DNA from: Flavobacteriaceae bacterium
GTDB lineage: Bacteria > Bacteroidota > Bacteroidia > Flavobacteriales > Flavobacteriaceae
Length of the DNA stretch: 64,000 bases
Direction of reading: 5' to 3'
Assembly: GCA_947451525.1 (NCBI GenBank)
Contig: CANFZM010000003.1
Coordinates: 110,003-174,002 of the forward strand
Part shown: positions 28,984-37,500 of the stretch, piece by piece
Numbering within the stretch: the first letter of the stretch is position 1
Layout: each line of letters opens with the position of its first letter
The notes under the pieces: model-generated
What the model was told of the DNA's origin: nothing
What the model saw: only the letters and a program-made list of their open reading frames with translations
Database searches by the model: none
Position numbers and translations under genes: made by a program

Positions 28984-29060
28984 AAAAAGGGGTGCTCTAA
29001 ATAACGAGCTGAGATTATACCCAATGAACCTGGGCAGGTAATGCTGCTAAGGGAAAAATG
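28984..29060 (+). ncRNA. TPP riboswitch (THI element)
   Basis: All conserved THI-box blocks appear in order: GGGGTGCTC (28989-28997), GAGCTGAGA (29006-29014), ACCC then GAACCTG (29019-29032), AGGTAATGCTG, and AAGGGAA (29049-29055) closing the P1 stem. It senses thiamine pyrophosphate and lies about 100 nt before the TonB-dependent receptor start, with an expression platform between (a short palindrome at about 29068-29083). Confidence 0.93.
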
Positions 29061-29158
29061 ACAAACATAGTGTGCACGCTATAAAAAAGTCATAGGAAAC
29101 AACATTTTAATTTTAACAAAGAATAATTACCTCTTTTTATTCGTAACCTATTTTACGA

Positions 29159-31324
29159 ATGAAAATTTTATTTAATCCAATTTGCCACAAAGGAACAAAG
29201 GCTCGAAGATTTAAACTTTTAAGTCTATTATCTATCCTCTTTTTTCTATTTTCTTTTCTCTCTTTTAGTCAAGAAAAAACCAAAGATTCTACCAAAGTTA
29301 CCCAACTCGATGACGTTCTCGTTTCGGCAGTGCGTGTCACCACTAAAACACCAGTTAGTTTTAGCAATCTAACTAAAAAGGACTTCCAATTCCGCAATCT
29401 TGGGCAAGATGTTCCCATTTTAATGAATTTTATGCCGTCGGTGGTTACTACTTCCGATGCAGGAAATGGCGTGGGCTATACCGGAATTCGCGTCCGCGGA
29501 AGCGATGCCACACGAGTAAACGTAACCATTAACGGAATTCCTTATAACGATGCCGAAGGAAGCGGATCTTATTTTGTAGATCTACCCGATTTTGCTTCGT
29601 CTGTAGAAAGTTTGCAGTTGCAACGTGGCGTAGGAACCTCTACTAATGGCGCTGGTGCTTTTGGCGCAAGTTTGAACATGCTAACCGATTCCTATTCCAA
29701 GAAAAGTTACGGGGAAATCTCCAATTCGGGAGGGAGTTTCAACACTCGAAAAAGCACCGTGAAATTTAGTACGGGCATGATGAACGACCATTTTGAAATT
29801 GCTGGGCGCTTATCGCAAATTAATTCCGATGGGTATATTGACAGGGCTTCATCCAATTTAAAATCCTATTTTTTGCAAGGTACTTATGTTGGCAAAACTA
29901 CCTTAATTAAAGCATTGGTTTTTGGAGGAAAAGAAAAAACCTACCAATCCTGGTATGGCGTAGATGCGGAAACTTTGGCTGGCGATAGAACTTTTAACTT
30001 TGCCGGAATGTACACCGATGCTTTTGGAAACACTCGATTTTATGATAACCAAACCGATAATTACCAACAAGACCATTACCAATTGCATTGGAACGAGAAA
30101 GTTTCTAGCAAGTGGAATACCAATTTGGCCGTGCATTACACCAAAGGGAAGGGCTATTATGAAGAATACCAAAACAACCAAAGCTTTGCCGATTATGGCT
30201 TAACGCCACTAGTTGTTAACGGAACCACCATTGACGCTACCGATTTAATTCGTCAAAAATGGTTGGATAATGATTTTTACGGAACTACTTTTTCTGCTAA
30301 TTATAAGGATAAAAAAGTAGATTTTATTTTCGGAGGTGCTTACAACCAATACAATGGCAAGCATTTTGGAAAAGTAATTTGGGCACGATATGCTTCTACT
30401 AGCGAATTGGGCGACCATTATTATGATAATTATGGCAACAAAAACGATGGAAATGTGTTTGCTAAAGTCAATTACCAACTTACTACTAAATGGAGTTTGT
30501 ATGGCGATTTGCAATACCGACAAGTACAGTACCAAGCCAATGGCGTTGCTGCAGGATTGGTAAACGATACCTTTCATTTTTTCAATCCTAAAGCGGGTTT
30601 GAACTATGCGCTTAATGCTAAAAACATCCTGTATTTTTCGTATGCAAGAGCCAATAGAGAACCGAACCGAACTGATTATGAAGGTGGTACCGTGAAGCCA
30701 GAAAAACTTAACGATTACGAATTGGGATGGCGATTTACAGCGGAAAAAGTGAAATGGAACACCAATATTTATTATATGGCCTACAAAGATCAATTAATTC
30801 TTACGGGTAATTTGGATCCTGTTGGAAATCCTATTCGTTCCAACAGTGAAAAAAGTTACCGTTTGGGATTGGAAGTAGATGCTACCATCTCGTTATCGAA
30901 ACAAGTGAGCATCCGCCCGAATGTTACTTTAAGTCAGAACAAAAATGTAGATTTGAATATAGATGGAGTAGGTTTCGGAAATAAAAATATCGCCTATTCT
31001 CCTAATGTAGTCGCAGGAAATATCTTTGTTTACCAACCAACGAACAGATTGCAAATTGCAGTATTGTCTAAATTTGTTGGCGATCAATATTTGAATAACA
31101 TCGAATTAAAAGATGCCAAACTGCCTAATTATTTTGTAAATGATTTGAATGTATCCTATCAAATTTATCCAAAATCAATCTTTAAATCGATTGTTTTCAC
31201 TGGATTGTGCAACAATATTTTGAGTAAAAAATACAGTTCTAATGGGTATATGTACGACATCTATCCGTATTATTACCCACAAGCAGGAAGAAATTTCTTG
31301 ATAGGTATGACTTTGAAATTCTAG
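29159..31324 (+). CDS. TonB-dependent receptor, probable thiamine uptake
   Basis: This 721-aa outer-membrane receptor has a signal segment (hydrophobic part at about residues 19-36, FSFLSFSQE), a plug domain (VLVSAVRVTTKTPVSFS ... GTSTNGAGAFGASLNMLTD) and a 22-strand barrel ending in GRNFLIGMTLKF with terminal Phe. The TPP riboswitch in its leader indicates repression by thiamine pyrophosphate and so a thiamine or precursor substrate (inference from the known OMR1-type regulon in Bacteroidota). The N-terminal extension before the hydrophobic core is unusual: its DNA (ccacaaaggaacaaaggctcgaag) resembles a common intergenic repeat. It ends at a strong terminator. Confidence 0.9.
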   Translation: MKILFNPICHKGTKARRFKLLSLLSILFFLFSFLSFSQEKTKDSTKVTQLDDVLVSAVRVTTKTPVSFSNLTKKDFQFRNLGQDVPILMNFMPSVVTTSDAGNGVGYTGIRVRGSDATRVNVTINGIPYNDAEGSGSYFVDLPDFASSVESLQLQRGVGTSTNGAGAFGASLNMLTDSYSKKSYGEISNSGGSFNTRKSTVKFSTGMMNDHFEIAGRLSQINSDGYIDRASSNLKSYFLQGTYVGKTTLIKALVFGGKEKTYQSWYGVDAETLAGDRTFNFAGMYTDAFGNTRFYDNQTDNYQQDHYQLHWNEKVSSKWNTNLAVHYTKGKGYYEEYQNNQSFADYGLTPLVVNGTTIDATDLIRQKWLDNDFYGTTFSANYKDKKVDFIFGGAYNQYNGKHFGKVIWARYASTSELGDHYYDNYGNKNDGNVFAKVNYQLTTKWSLYGDLQYRQVQYQANGVAAGLVNDTFHFFNPKAGLNYALNAKNILYFSYARANREPNRTDYEGGTVKPEKLNDYELGWRFTAEKVKWNTNIYYMAYKDQLILTGNLDPVGNPIRSNSEKSYRLGLEVDATISLSKQVSIRPNVTLSQNKNVDLNIDGVGFGNKNIAYSPNVVAGNIFVYQPTNRLQIAVLSKFVGDQYLNNIELKDAKLPNYFVNDLNVSYQIYPKSIFKSIVFTGLCNNILSKKYSSNGYMYDIYPYYYPQAGRNFLIGMTLKF

Positions 31325-31340
31325 TTATTTCAAATATAAA

Positions 31341-31379
31341 AAAAGAGGCCATTTCATTAGTTATGATACGGCCTCTTTT
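31341..31379. terminator. Bidirectional terminator between TonB receptor and dxs
   Basis: A perfect 10-bp stem (AAAAGAGGCC / GGCCTCTTTT) with a 19-nt loop and A/T flanks lies between the convergent genes. Confidence 0.75.
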
Positions 31380-31403
31380 ATATTTAATAAACGATTTTTT
31401 TTG

Positions 31404-33182
31404 CTACTTGGATAGTAATTCCATAATACTTTCCACATCTATTCCACATATTTTTTGAAGTTCCTCTACTGTTCCGTGTTCTATAAATACATCTGGAATA
31501 CCAAGAGTTTTAATAGGAGTCGTATAATTATTTTCAGAAGCAAATTCAATAATTACACTTCCAAAACCGCCTTTAATTACGCCATCTTCTATTGTGATAA
31601 TTTTTTCGAAAGAAGCAAAAATTTCATGCAAAAGACTTTCGTCTAATGGTTTTACAAATCCAAAATCATAATGTGCAATAGCATCAGAATTAGAAATTTT
31701 ATCCAAAGCCAAAGTCACATTATTGCCAATAAATCCTGTAGATAAAATTGCTGTTTTAGTACCTTCTTTAAGTTCGTATGCTTTCCCAATTACAATAGTT
31801 CGGAATTTGGAATTTAGAACTTGGAATTTAGAACTTGGGTATTTCCCCCTTCCTCTTGGATATCGAATTGCAATTGGATGTTCCAATCCTAACGAAGCAG
31901 TATAAAGAATATTTCTTAAATCAATTTCATCCTTGGGAGCATGTATAATCAGGTTTGGAATGCATCGCAAATAAGCCAAATCAAAAACGCCATGATGCGT
32001 AGCGCCATCTTCTCCCACCAATCCTGCGCGATCCAAACAGAAAATCACGGGTAAATTTTGCAAAGCAACATCGTGAATCACTTGATCGTAGGCTCTTTGT
32101 AAGAACGTAGAATATATATTGCAAAATACCACCATTCCTTGAGTTGCCATTCCTGCAGAAAGCGTAACTGCGTGCTGCTCGGCAATACCCACATCAAAAG
32201 CCCTGTTTGGAAAAGCATCCATCATAAATTTCAACGAACTACCACTAGGCATTGCTGGGGTAATCCCAATAATTTTCGGATTATTAGTAGCCAATTCGAC
32301 TAAAGTTAACCCAAAAACATCTTGAAATTTTGGAGGTAAATGTTCTTCCGATTTAGGATGAATTTCTCCTGTAGTTTTATCAAACTTTCCAGGGGCATGG
32401 TACTTTACTTGATCGTCTTCCGCTTGTTGTAAGCCTTTACCTTTGGTAGTTATTATATGAAGGAATTTTGGTCCTTTAACTTTTTTTAATCGCTCTAATT
32501 CCGAAAGCAATTTAGGCAAATCATGTCCGTCAATTGGTCCCGAATAGTCAAAATTCAACGACTTAATCATATTATTTTGCTTCGGATTTTTCCCTTCTTT
32601 AACCGAAGTCAAGTACTGTTTCAAAGCACCAACACTCGGGTCAATTCCTATAGCATTATCATTCAAAATCACTAATAAATTGGCATCGGTCACTCCGGCA
32701 TGGTTCAATCCTTCAAATGCTATTCCACTTGCAATCGATGCATCTCCAATAACAGCGATGTGCTGTCTGTCTTCACCTTTCAATTGCGAGGCAATCGCCA
32801 TTCCTAAAGCCGCAGAAATAGAAGTAGAAGAATGTCCCACGCCAAAAGTATCATAAATACTTTCCCCTCTTTTTGGAAAACCCGAAATCCCGCCAAGTTG
32901 CCTATTAGTATGGAATTTATCTTTTCTTTCGGTTAAAATTTTATGGCCGTAAGCCTGATGGCCTACATCCCAAACCAATAAATCTTCGGGAGTATTAAAT
33001 ACATAATGCAAGGCAATAGTCAATTCTACAACACCAAGGCTAGCGCCAAGATGCCCTTCTTTTACAGAAACTATATCAATAATAAAATCCCGTAATTCTT
33101 TTGCCAATTGTGGCAATTGCGAAAGTTCCAATTTTCTTAAATCGGTTGGATTGTTAATATATTGGAGTAAATTTTCAGACAT
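31404..33182 (-). CDS. dxs: 1-deoxy-D-xylulose-5-phosphate synthase
   Basis: This thiamine-diphosphate enzyme condenses pyruvate and glyceraldehyde 3-phosphate in the MEP isoprenoid pathway. The ATG at 33182 (MSENLLQYINNP) gives a normal 592 aa; the frame stays open 28 codons upstream without homology. TPP/Mg binding is at GDASIASGIAFEGLN, and the second half has VGEDGATHHGVFDLAYL. Between RYPRGRG and IGKAYELKEG a variable segment (PSSKFQVLNSKFRT) is encoded by a tandem 14-bp repeat (31809-31836). It supplies isoprenoid precursors that the prenylglyceryl-phosphate synthase in this window consumes, and it needs the cofactor made from the vitamin handled by the riboswitch gene next door. Confidence 0.95.
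   Translation of the reverse strand: MSENLLQYINNPTDLRKLELSQLPQLAKELRDFIIDIVSVKEGHLGASLGVVELTIALHYVFNTPEDLLVWDVGHQAYGHKILTERKDKFHTNRQLGGISGFPKRGESIYDTFGVGHSSTSISAALGMAIASQLKGEDRQHIAVIGDASIASGIAFEGLNHAGVTDANLLVILNDNAIGIDPSVGALKQYLTSVKEGKNPKQNNMIKSLNFDYSGPIDGHDLPKLLSELERLKKVKGPKFLHIITTKGKGLQQAEDDQVKYHAPGKFDKTTGEIHPKSEEHLPPKFQDVFGLTLVELATNNPKIIGITPAMPSGSSLKFMMDAFPNRAFDVGIAEQHAVTLSAGMATQGMVVFCNIYSTFLQRAYDQVIHDVALQNLPVIFCLDRAGLVGEDGATHHGVFDLAYLRCIPNLIIHAPKDEIDLRNILYTASLGLEHPIAIRYPRGRGKYPSSKFQVLNSKFRTIVIGKAYELKEGTKTAILSTGFIGNNVTLALDKISNSDAIAHYDFGFVKPLDESLLHEIFASFEKIITIEDGVIKGGFGSVIIEFASENNYTTPIKTLGIPDVFIEHGTVEELQKICGIDVESIMELLSK
31802..31836. repeat. Tandem 14-bp repeat inside dxs
   Basis: Two perfect copies of ggaatttagaactt (31809-31822, 31823-31836) follow a partial one (31802-31808). 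On the coding strand they encode part of SSKFQVLNSKF in the loop between the pyrimidine-binding and C-terminal domains. Confidence 0.8.
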
Positions 33183-33250
33183 GAAGCAAATGTACAAATT
33201 GAATTCATATTTTTGATTTATTAGACAGGCATAATTTTTGTGTAATTTTG

Positions 33251-33258
33251 TATATTTG
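33251..33258 (+). promoter_or_regulatory. -7 box (TATATTTG) of the toxin-antitoxin operon
   Basis: An exact TAnnTTTG match lies 21 nt before the antitoxin ATG at 33279. No clear TTG at the usual -33 distance was found. Confidence 0.45.
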
Positions 33259-33278
33259 TAATTCAAAAATCCTTGACT

Positions 33279-33515
33279 ATGACAACTTTCACTATAAAAA
33301 TCAACGAGCGCACTAAAGCAGGAAAAGCCTTTAGAGTAATGACCGATACATTTTTTAAAGATGCAAAAGGCATAGAAATTACCGAAAACCCAATTCTAAA
33401 AGAAGACGAAATTTACAATCCCGAATTTGTAAAAATGATTAAAGAAGCTGATAAAAGAGGTAATTATACAACTGTTAATCCAAAAGATTTATGGGGAAGT
33501 TTAGGGTTGAAATAG
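33279..33515 (+). CDS. Probable antitoxin (DUF2683-like), partner of a YoeB/RelE-type toxin
   Basis: This 78-aa acidic/basic mixed protein (MTTFTIKINERTKAGKAF...) has a short beta-strand start followed by a helix, then an ILKEDEIYNPEFVKMIKEADKRG tail that would wrap the toxin. Start is the ATG at 33279; a TTG two codons earlier is less likely. The toxin frame begins 24 nt before this gene ends (33491), the overlap usual in toxin-antitoxin pairs. The family resembles short Bacteroidota proteins listed as DUF2683; assignment rests on size, order and overlap. Confidence 0.72.
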   Translation: MTTFTIKINERTKAGKAFRVMTDTFFKDAKGIEITENPILKEDEIYNPEFVKMIKEADKRGNYTTVNPKDLWGSLGLK

Positions 33516-33772
33516 AAGAGTTGGCTAAAATCCATATTGAAAAACACTTCAAATCGGGCAACAAAGCAATTCTAAAAAAATTGGAGAAGATAATTGCCGA
33601 ACTTTCTGAAACTCCTTATTCAGGCATCGGAAATCCTGAAGCATTAAAACACAAATTATCTGGATATTGGTCCAGACGCCTTAGCCCCAAAGACCGCCTT
33701 ATATATAGAGTTGAAGAAAATATTGTTACCATATTTGTAATCGCTGCCATGGGTCATTATTCCGATAAATAA
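33491..33772 (+). CDS. Txe/YoeB-family toxin (RelE fold mRNA interferase)
   Basis: This 93-aa protein has the YoeB signature: TPYSGIGNPEALKHKLSGYWSRRL, then DRLIYRV and a C-terminal HY (GHYSDK). Family members cleave mRNA in the ribosomal A site, with Glu, Arg and a terminal His as catalytic residues; here E near 45, R of SRR and H near 89 are the likely equivalents. It is coupled to the antitoxin by a 25-bp overlap. The ATG at 33491 is the only good start. Confidence 0.87.
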   Translation: MGKFRVEIEELAKIHIEKHFKSGNKAILKKLEKIIAELSETPYSGIGNPEALKHKLSGYWSRRLSPKDRLIYRVEENIVTIFVIAAMGHYSDK

Positions 33773-33787
33773 CTTCAAAACCCCTAA

Positions 33788-34231
33788 ATGGAAAACATTT
33801 TCACCGACGAATACTTCATGAAAAAGGCTTTGCAAGAAGCAGAAACGGCTTTTGATAAAGATGAAATCCCCGTTGGCGCCATCATTGTCATAGACAACAA
33901 AGTCATTGCCCGAAGCCATAATTTAACCGAATTGCTAAACGATGTAACCGCCCATGCCGAAATGCAATCCATAACCGCGGCAGCCAATTATTTAGGCGGT
34001 AAATATTTAAAAGACTGTACTTTATACGTCACTTTAGAGCCTTGCCAGATGTGTGCCGGCGCTCTATATTGGAGTCAAATTTCCAAAATTGTTTTTGGAG
34101 CCCACGACGTACAAAGGGGGTTTTCAACTCTTGGAACTAAATTACACCCAAAAACCCAAGTAAAACAAGGAGTTTTAGCCCAAGAAAGTGCCGATTTAAT
34201 GAAGCGTTTTTTTGCTAAAAAAAGAAATTAA
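33788..34231 (+). CDS. tadA: tRNA-specific adenosine deaminase
   Basis: This 147-aa zinc deaminase converts A34 to inosine in tRNA-Arg(ACG). Zinc and catalytic residues are HAE at 56-58 and PCQMC at 85-89. Length and motif spacing are normal for TadA. It follows the toxin gene by 15 bp on the same strand, so it may be read from the toxin-antitoxin promoter unless an internal promoter exists. Confidence 0.93.
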   Translation: MENIFTDEYFMKKALQEAETAFDKDEIPVGAIIVIDNKVIARSHNLTELLNDVTAHAEMQSITAAANYLGGKYLKDCTLYVTLEPCQMCAGALYWSQISKIVFGAHDVQRGFSTLGTKLHPKTQVKQGVLAQESADLMKRFFAKKRN

Positions 34232-34364
34232 AATATTTTTTCGATTTTGTTTTTGTATATCAAAAATGTATAACTTTACTAAGAATTCCCCAAATAAAAT
34301 TTAAAAAGAAAAAACACCTGTTTATTCATTTTTTAAAATATAATTTATGTAGTTAAATATTTTG

Positions 34365-34470
34365 AAGCAAATGGTTCGGGCACTCTTTCCCACCATTTTC
34401 CTGCTGTACGCTTCAATCTCGCCAAGAAAAATGGCGAGGATTTCCGCTGCCATCAGGGCTAGATACAATC
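34365..34470. repeat. Fragment of a dispersed mosaic intergenic element
   Basis: A GC-richer block lies in the 277-bp spacer after tadA. It contains ggttcgggcac, ttcccaccattt, cgcttcaatctc, a hairpin with 7-bp arms (34418-34424 / 34432-34438, loop AGAAAAA), and atttccgctgccatcagggctag. A similar word order occurs at 42640-42730. It encodes nothing recognisable. Confidence 0.55.
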
Positions 34471-34508
34471 TTATTTTTATAAAAAACCTATTTTAAATTT
34501 ACCGAAAA

Positions 34509-37500
34509 ATGAAAACTACCAAAAGCATCCTTATTTTGCTTGCAATCTTTGTATTGCATTCTTGTTCTAAAAAATCGGCTAACGATTTTGATTCCAATTT
34601 TTCATTATACAAAGATTATATCTCGAGTTTCTCCTCTGGATACGTTCCTGTAAAATCCGATTTCCGAGTACAACTGGCCTTCAACAAAAGCGATTGGAAA
34701 CCCAACCAAGAACTTGACGACGATTTATTCGACATTTCTCCTAGCGTAAGCGGAAAAGTGGTGGCGCTCTCCAGCAATACCATTGCATTTATTCCAAAAG
34801 ACAAATTGGAACAAAATACCTTGTATCAAATTACGTTGCATCTTTCTAAAATCACCAATAAAGTTCCCAAAGAATTATCCGATTTTAATTTTTCGGTGAA
34901 AACCATAAAGCAAGATTTTATTGTGAATACCTTAGATTTACAATCCTATGATAAAGACACCTATTATCTGAACGGAACCATCAAGACTGCCGATAATTTA
35001 AGTTTTGAAGAAGCCCAAAAACTGCTTGAAGTAACCCAAAACAGAGACGATTTAAAAGTAACTTTCGATAAGGCAACAAGTACTGCAACCGAATTCAAAT
35101 TTACCATTGATAAAATAAAACGATTTGACGATGATAGCGAAATAGTAATAGCTTGGGATGGCGATGATGCCGACATTGACCAAAAAGGAGAAGTGAAATT
35201 TCCTATCCCTGGAAAAAACCAATTCAAAGTTTTAGACATTAAAATTGGCGACGAAAACAACCAATCGTTGTTGATAAATTTTTCAGATCCCTTAAAAAGA
35301 GACCAAGATTTTAAAGGTTTGATAGCAATTGAAAACACTAAAAATTTAAAATTTGCCACAATGGGTAACGTTTTAAAAGTGTTCTTTAGCAACGAAGCCA
35401 AAAATTCGGAAGTCGATAAAGGAACCGCCAAAGAAGCCGTTGCAGTTGACGCGGCAGTAGATACAACAGCCGTTGCAGTAGATAGTGCTGCGGTTGCAGT
35501 AGACGATATTTCCGATGCGGTTGCAGTGCCTACAGAAGACGCTTCGGCTTTAGAGCAAGCCTTTTCTGGAAGCAAATTAGTAGAAGTTTTTCAAGGAATT
35601 GAAAACGATTATGGGTATAAAATGAAAAACAACTATTCCGAAAAAATAGTATTTGAACAAATAAAACCCGGAGTACGTTTAGTGAAAAGCGGTACAATTA
35701 TGCCAACTTCCAATAATTTGAAACTTAATTTTGAGGTGGCAAATTTGAATGCAGTGGATGTAAAAGTGTATAAAATTTACAAAAACAACATCCTACAATT
35801 CCTTCAAGACAACGAATTAAATGGTACCCGAAATCTAAGACAAGTCAGTCAGGCCATTGCCAAATCGACTATAGAGTTAAAGCAAAACAACTTACTCAAT
35901 TATAGCAAATGGAACACCTATGCCTTAGATCTTTCTAAAATTATCAAGCCAGAACCTGGTGCAATCTATCGTGTAGAATTCTCCTATAAAAAGAAATATT
36001 CTTTATACAAATGTACTTCCACAACTTCTGAAACCGAAAATGCAACCGACGAAGACGAGGAGGAAGTAGATGAAAATGATGTAAATTACAGTGGTGAGAA
36101 TTACGATTATTACTACGAGGAAGATTACGATTACCGTGAAAGCCAAGACCCTTGCAGCGATTACTATTTTAGCAATACCCGAATTGGAACCAATATACTA
36201 GCCTCTGATTTAGGCGTAATTGCCAAAAGAGGAACCGACAAATCCGTTGTAGTAGCCGTGAGCGACATCGTTTCTACCAATCCAATTTCGGGTGCCAAAG
36301 TAACCTTGTATAATTACCAACAACAAAAAATTGCCGACTCCAGCACCGATGGCGATGGAATGGTTTCCTTCCAATTAGAAAAAATTGCCTATTTCGCAAT
36401 TGTAACCAAAGGCGATCAAAGCACTTATGTAAAATTGGACGATGAACTTTCGTTGTCTGTTAGTAATTTTGATGTTTCTGGCGAAACCTTGCAGAAAGGT
36501 TTAAAAGGTTATTTATATGGAGAACGTGGCGTTTGGCGTCCTGGAGATACATTGTTTTTATCCTTTATATTGAATGATAATGCCAATAAATTACCTCCAA
36601 ACCATCCTTTAAAATTAAAATTAAACGACCCTAGCGGAAAAACGGTTTACCAATCGGTTCAAAAATTAAACGAAATGAACCATTATAAATTTGTGGTTCC
36701 AACTCAATCTAGCGCTCCAACAGGAAGTTGGGAAGCAGTGGCAAGTATTGGTGGTGCTCGTTTTTATAAAAACATCAAAATTGAAACCATCAAACCCAAC
36801 CGTTTAAAAATCAAAAATAGTTTCAATGACGCTATACTTTCTACAAGTAAAAATAACGTCAACAACATTCAAGTTTTATGGCTTCACGGCGCTGTTGCAA
36901 AAGATTTAAAAACCGAGGTACAAGCCAAATTTTCGCAACAAGTAACCACTTTTAAAGGATTTGATAAATACGTTTTTGACGATCCAACTAGAACCTTCTC
37001 CACCGAAGAAATCAATATTTTCTCTGGTAAAGTGGATGCAAATGGTCGTGCTTCTATTCCGATTAAACCAACTTTGTTAGGTCAAGCACCAGGAATGTTG
37101 AAAGCGGCTTTCATTACAAAAGTTTACGAACAAGGTGGCGATGTGAGCACCGATGTGGCATCTACTTCCTACTCGCCATACCTAACTTATGTGGGAGTTA
37201 AGGCTCCTGAACCCAACCGTTATGGCATGTTGGAAACTAGTAAAAACAATCGTTTTGATATTGTAACGGTGAATGAAAATGGGGCACCAAAATCGGTACA
37301 AAATTTGGATGTTCGCATTTACAAATTAGAATCTCGCTGGTGGTGGGATGCTTCCAATGATAATTTGTCGAATTACAGTTCTTCCAATTCTACCATTGCT
37401 TATCGAAATTATAAAGTTTCAACCGATTCTTCCGGAAAAGGAAGCGTTTCGTTTGCCGTTCCACAAGAAGATTGGGGAAATTATTTAATTCGAGTTTCCG

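Noticed and set aside
30245..30793. 182-aa open frame on the minus strand
   Set aside because: It lies wholly within the TonB receptor gene, has no family features and no promoter.
34964..35575. 203-aa open frame on the minus strand
   Set aside because: It is antisense to the alpha-2-macroglobulin gene and shows only Ser/Ala-rich mirror composition.
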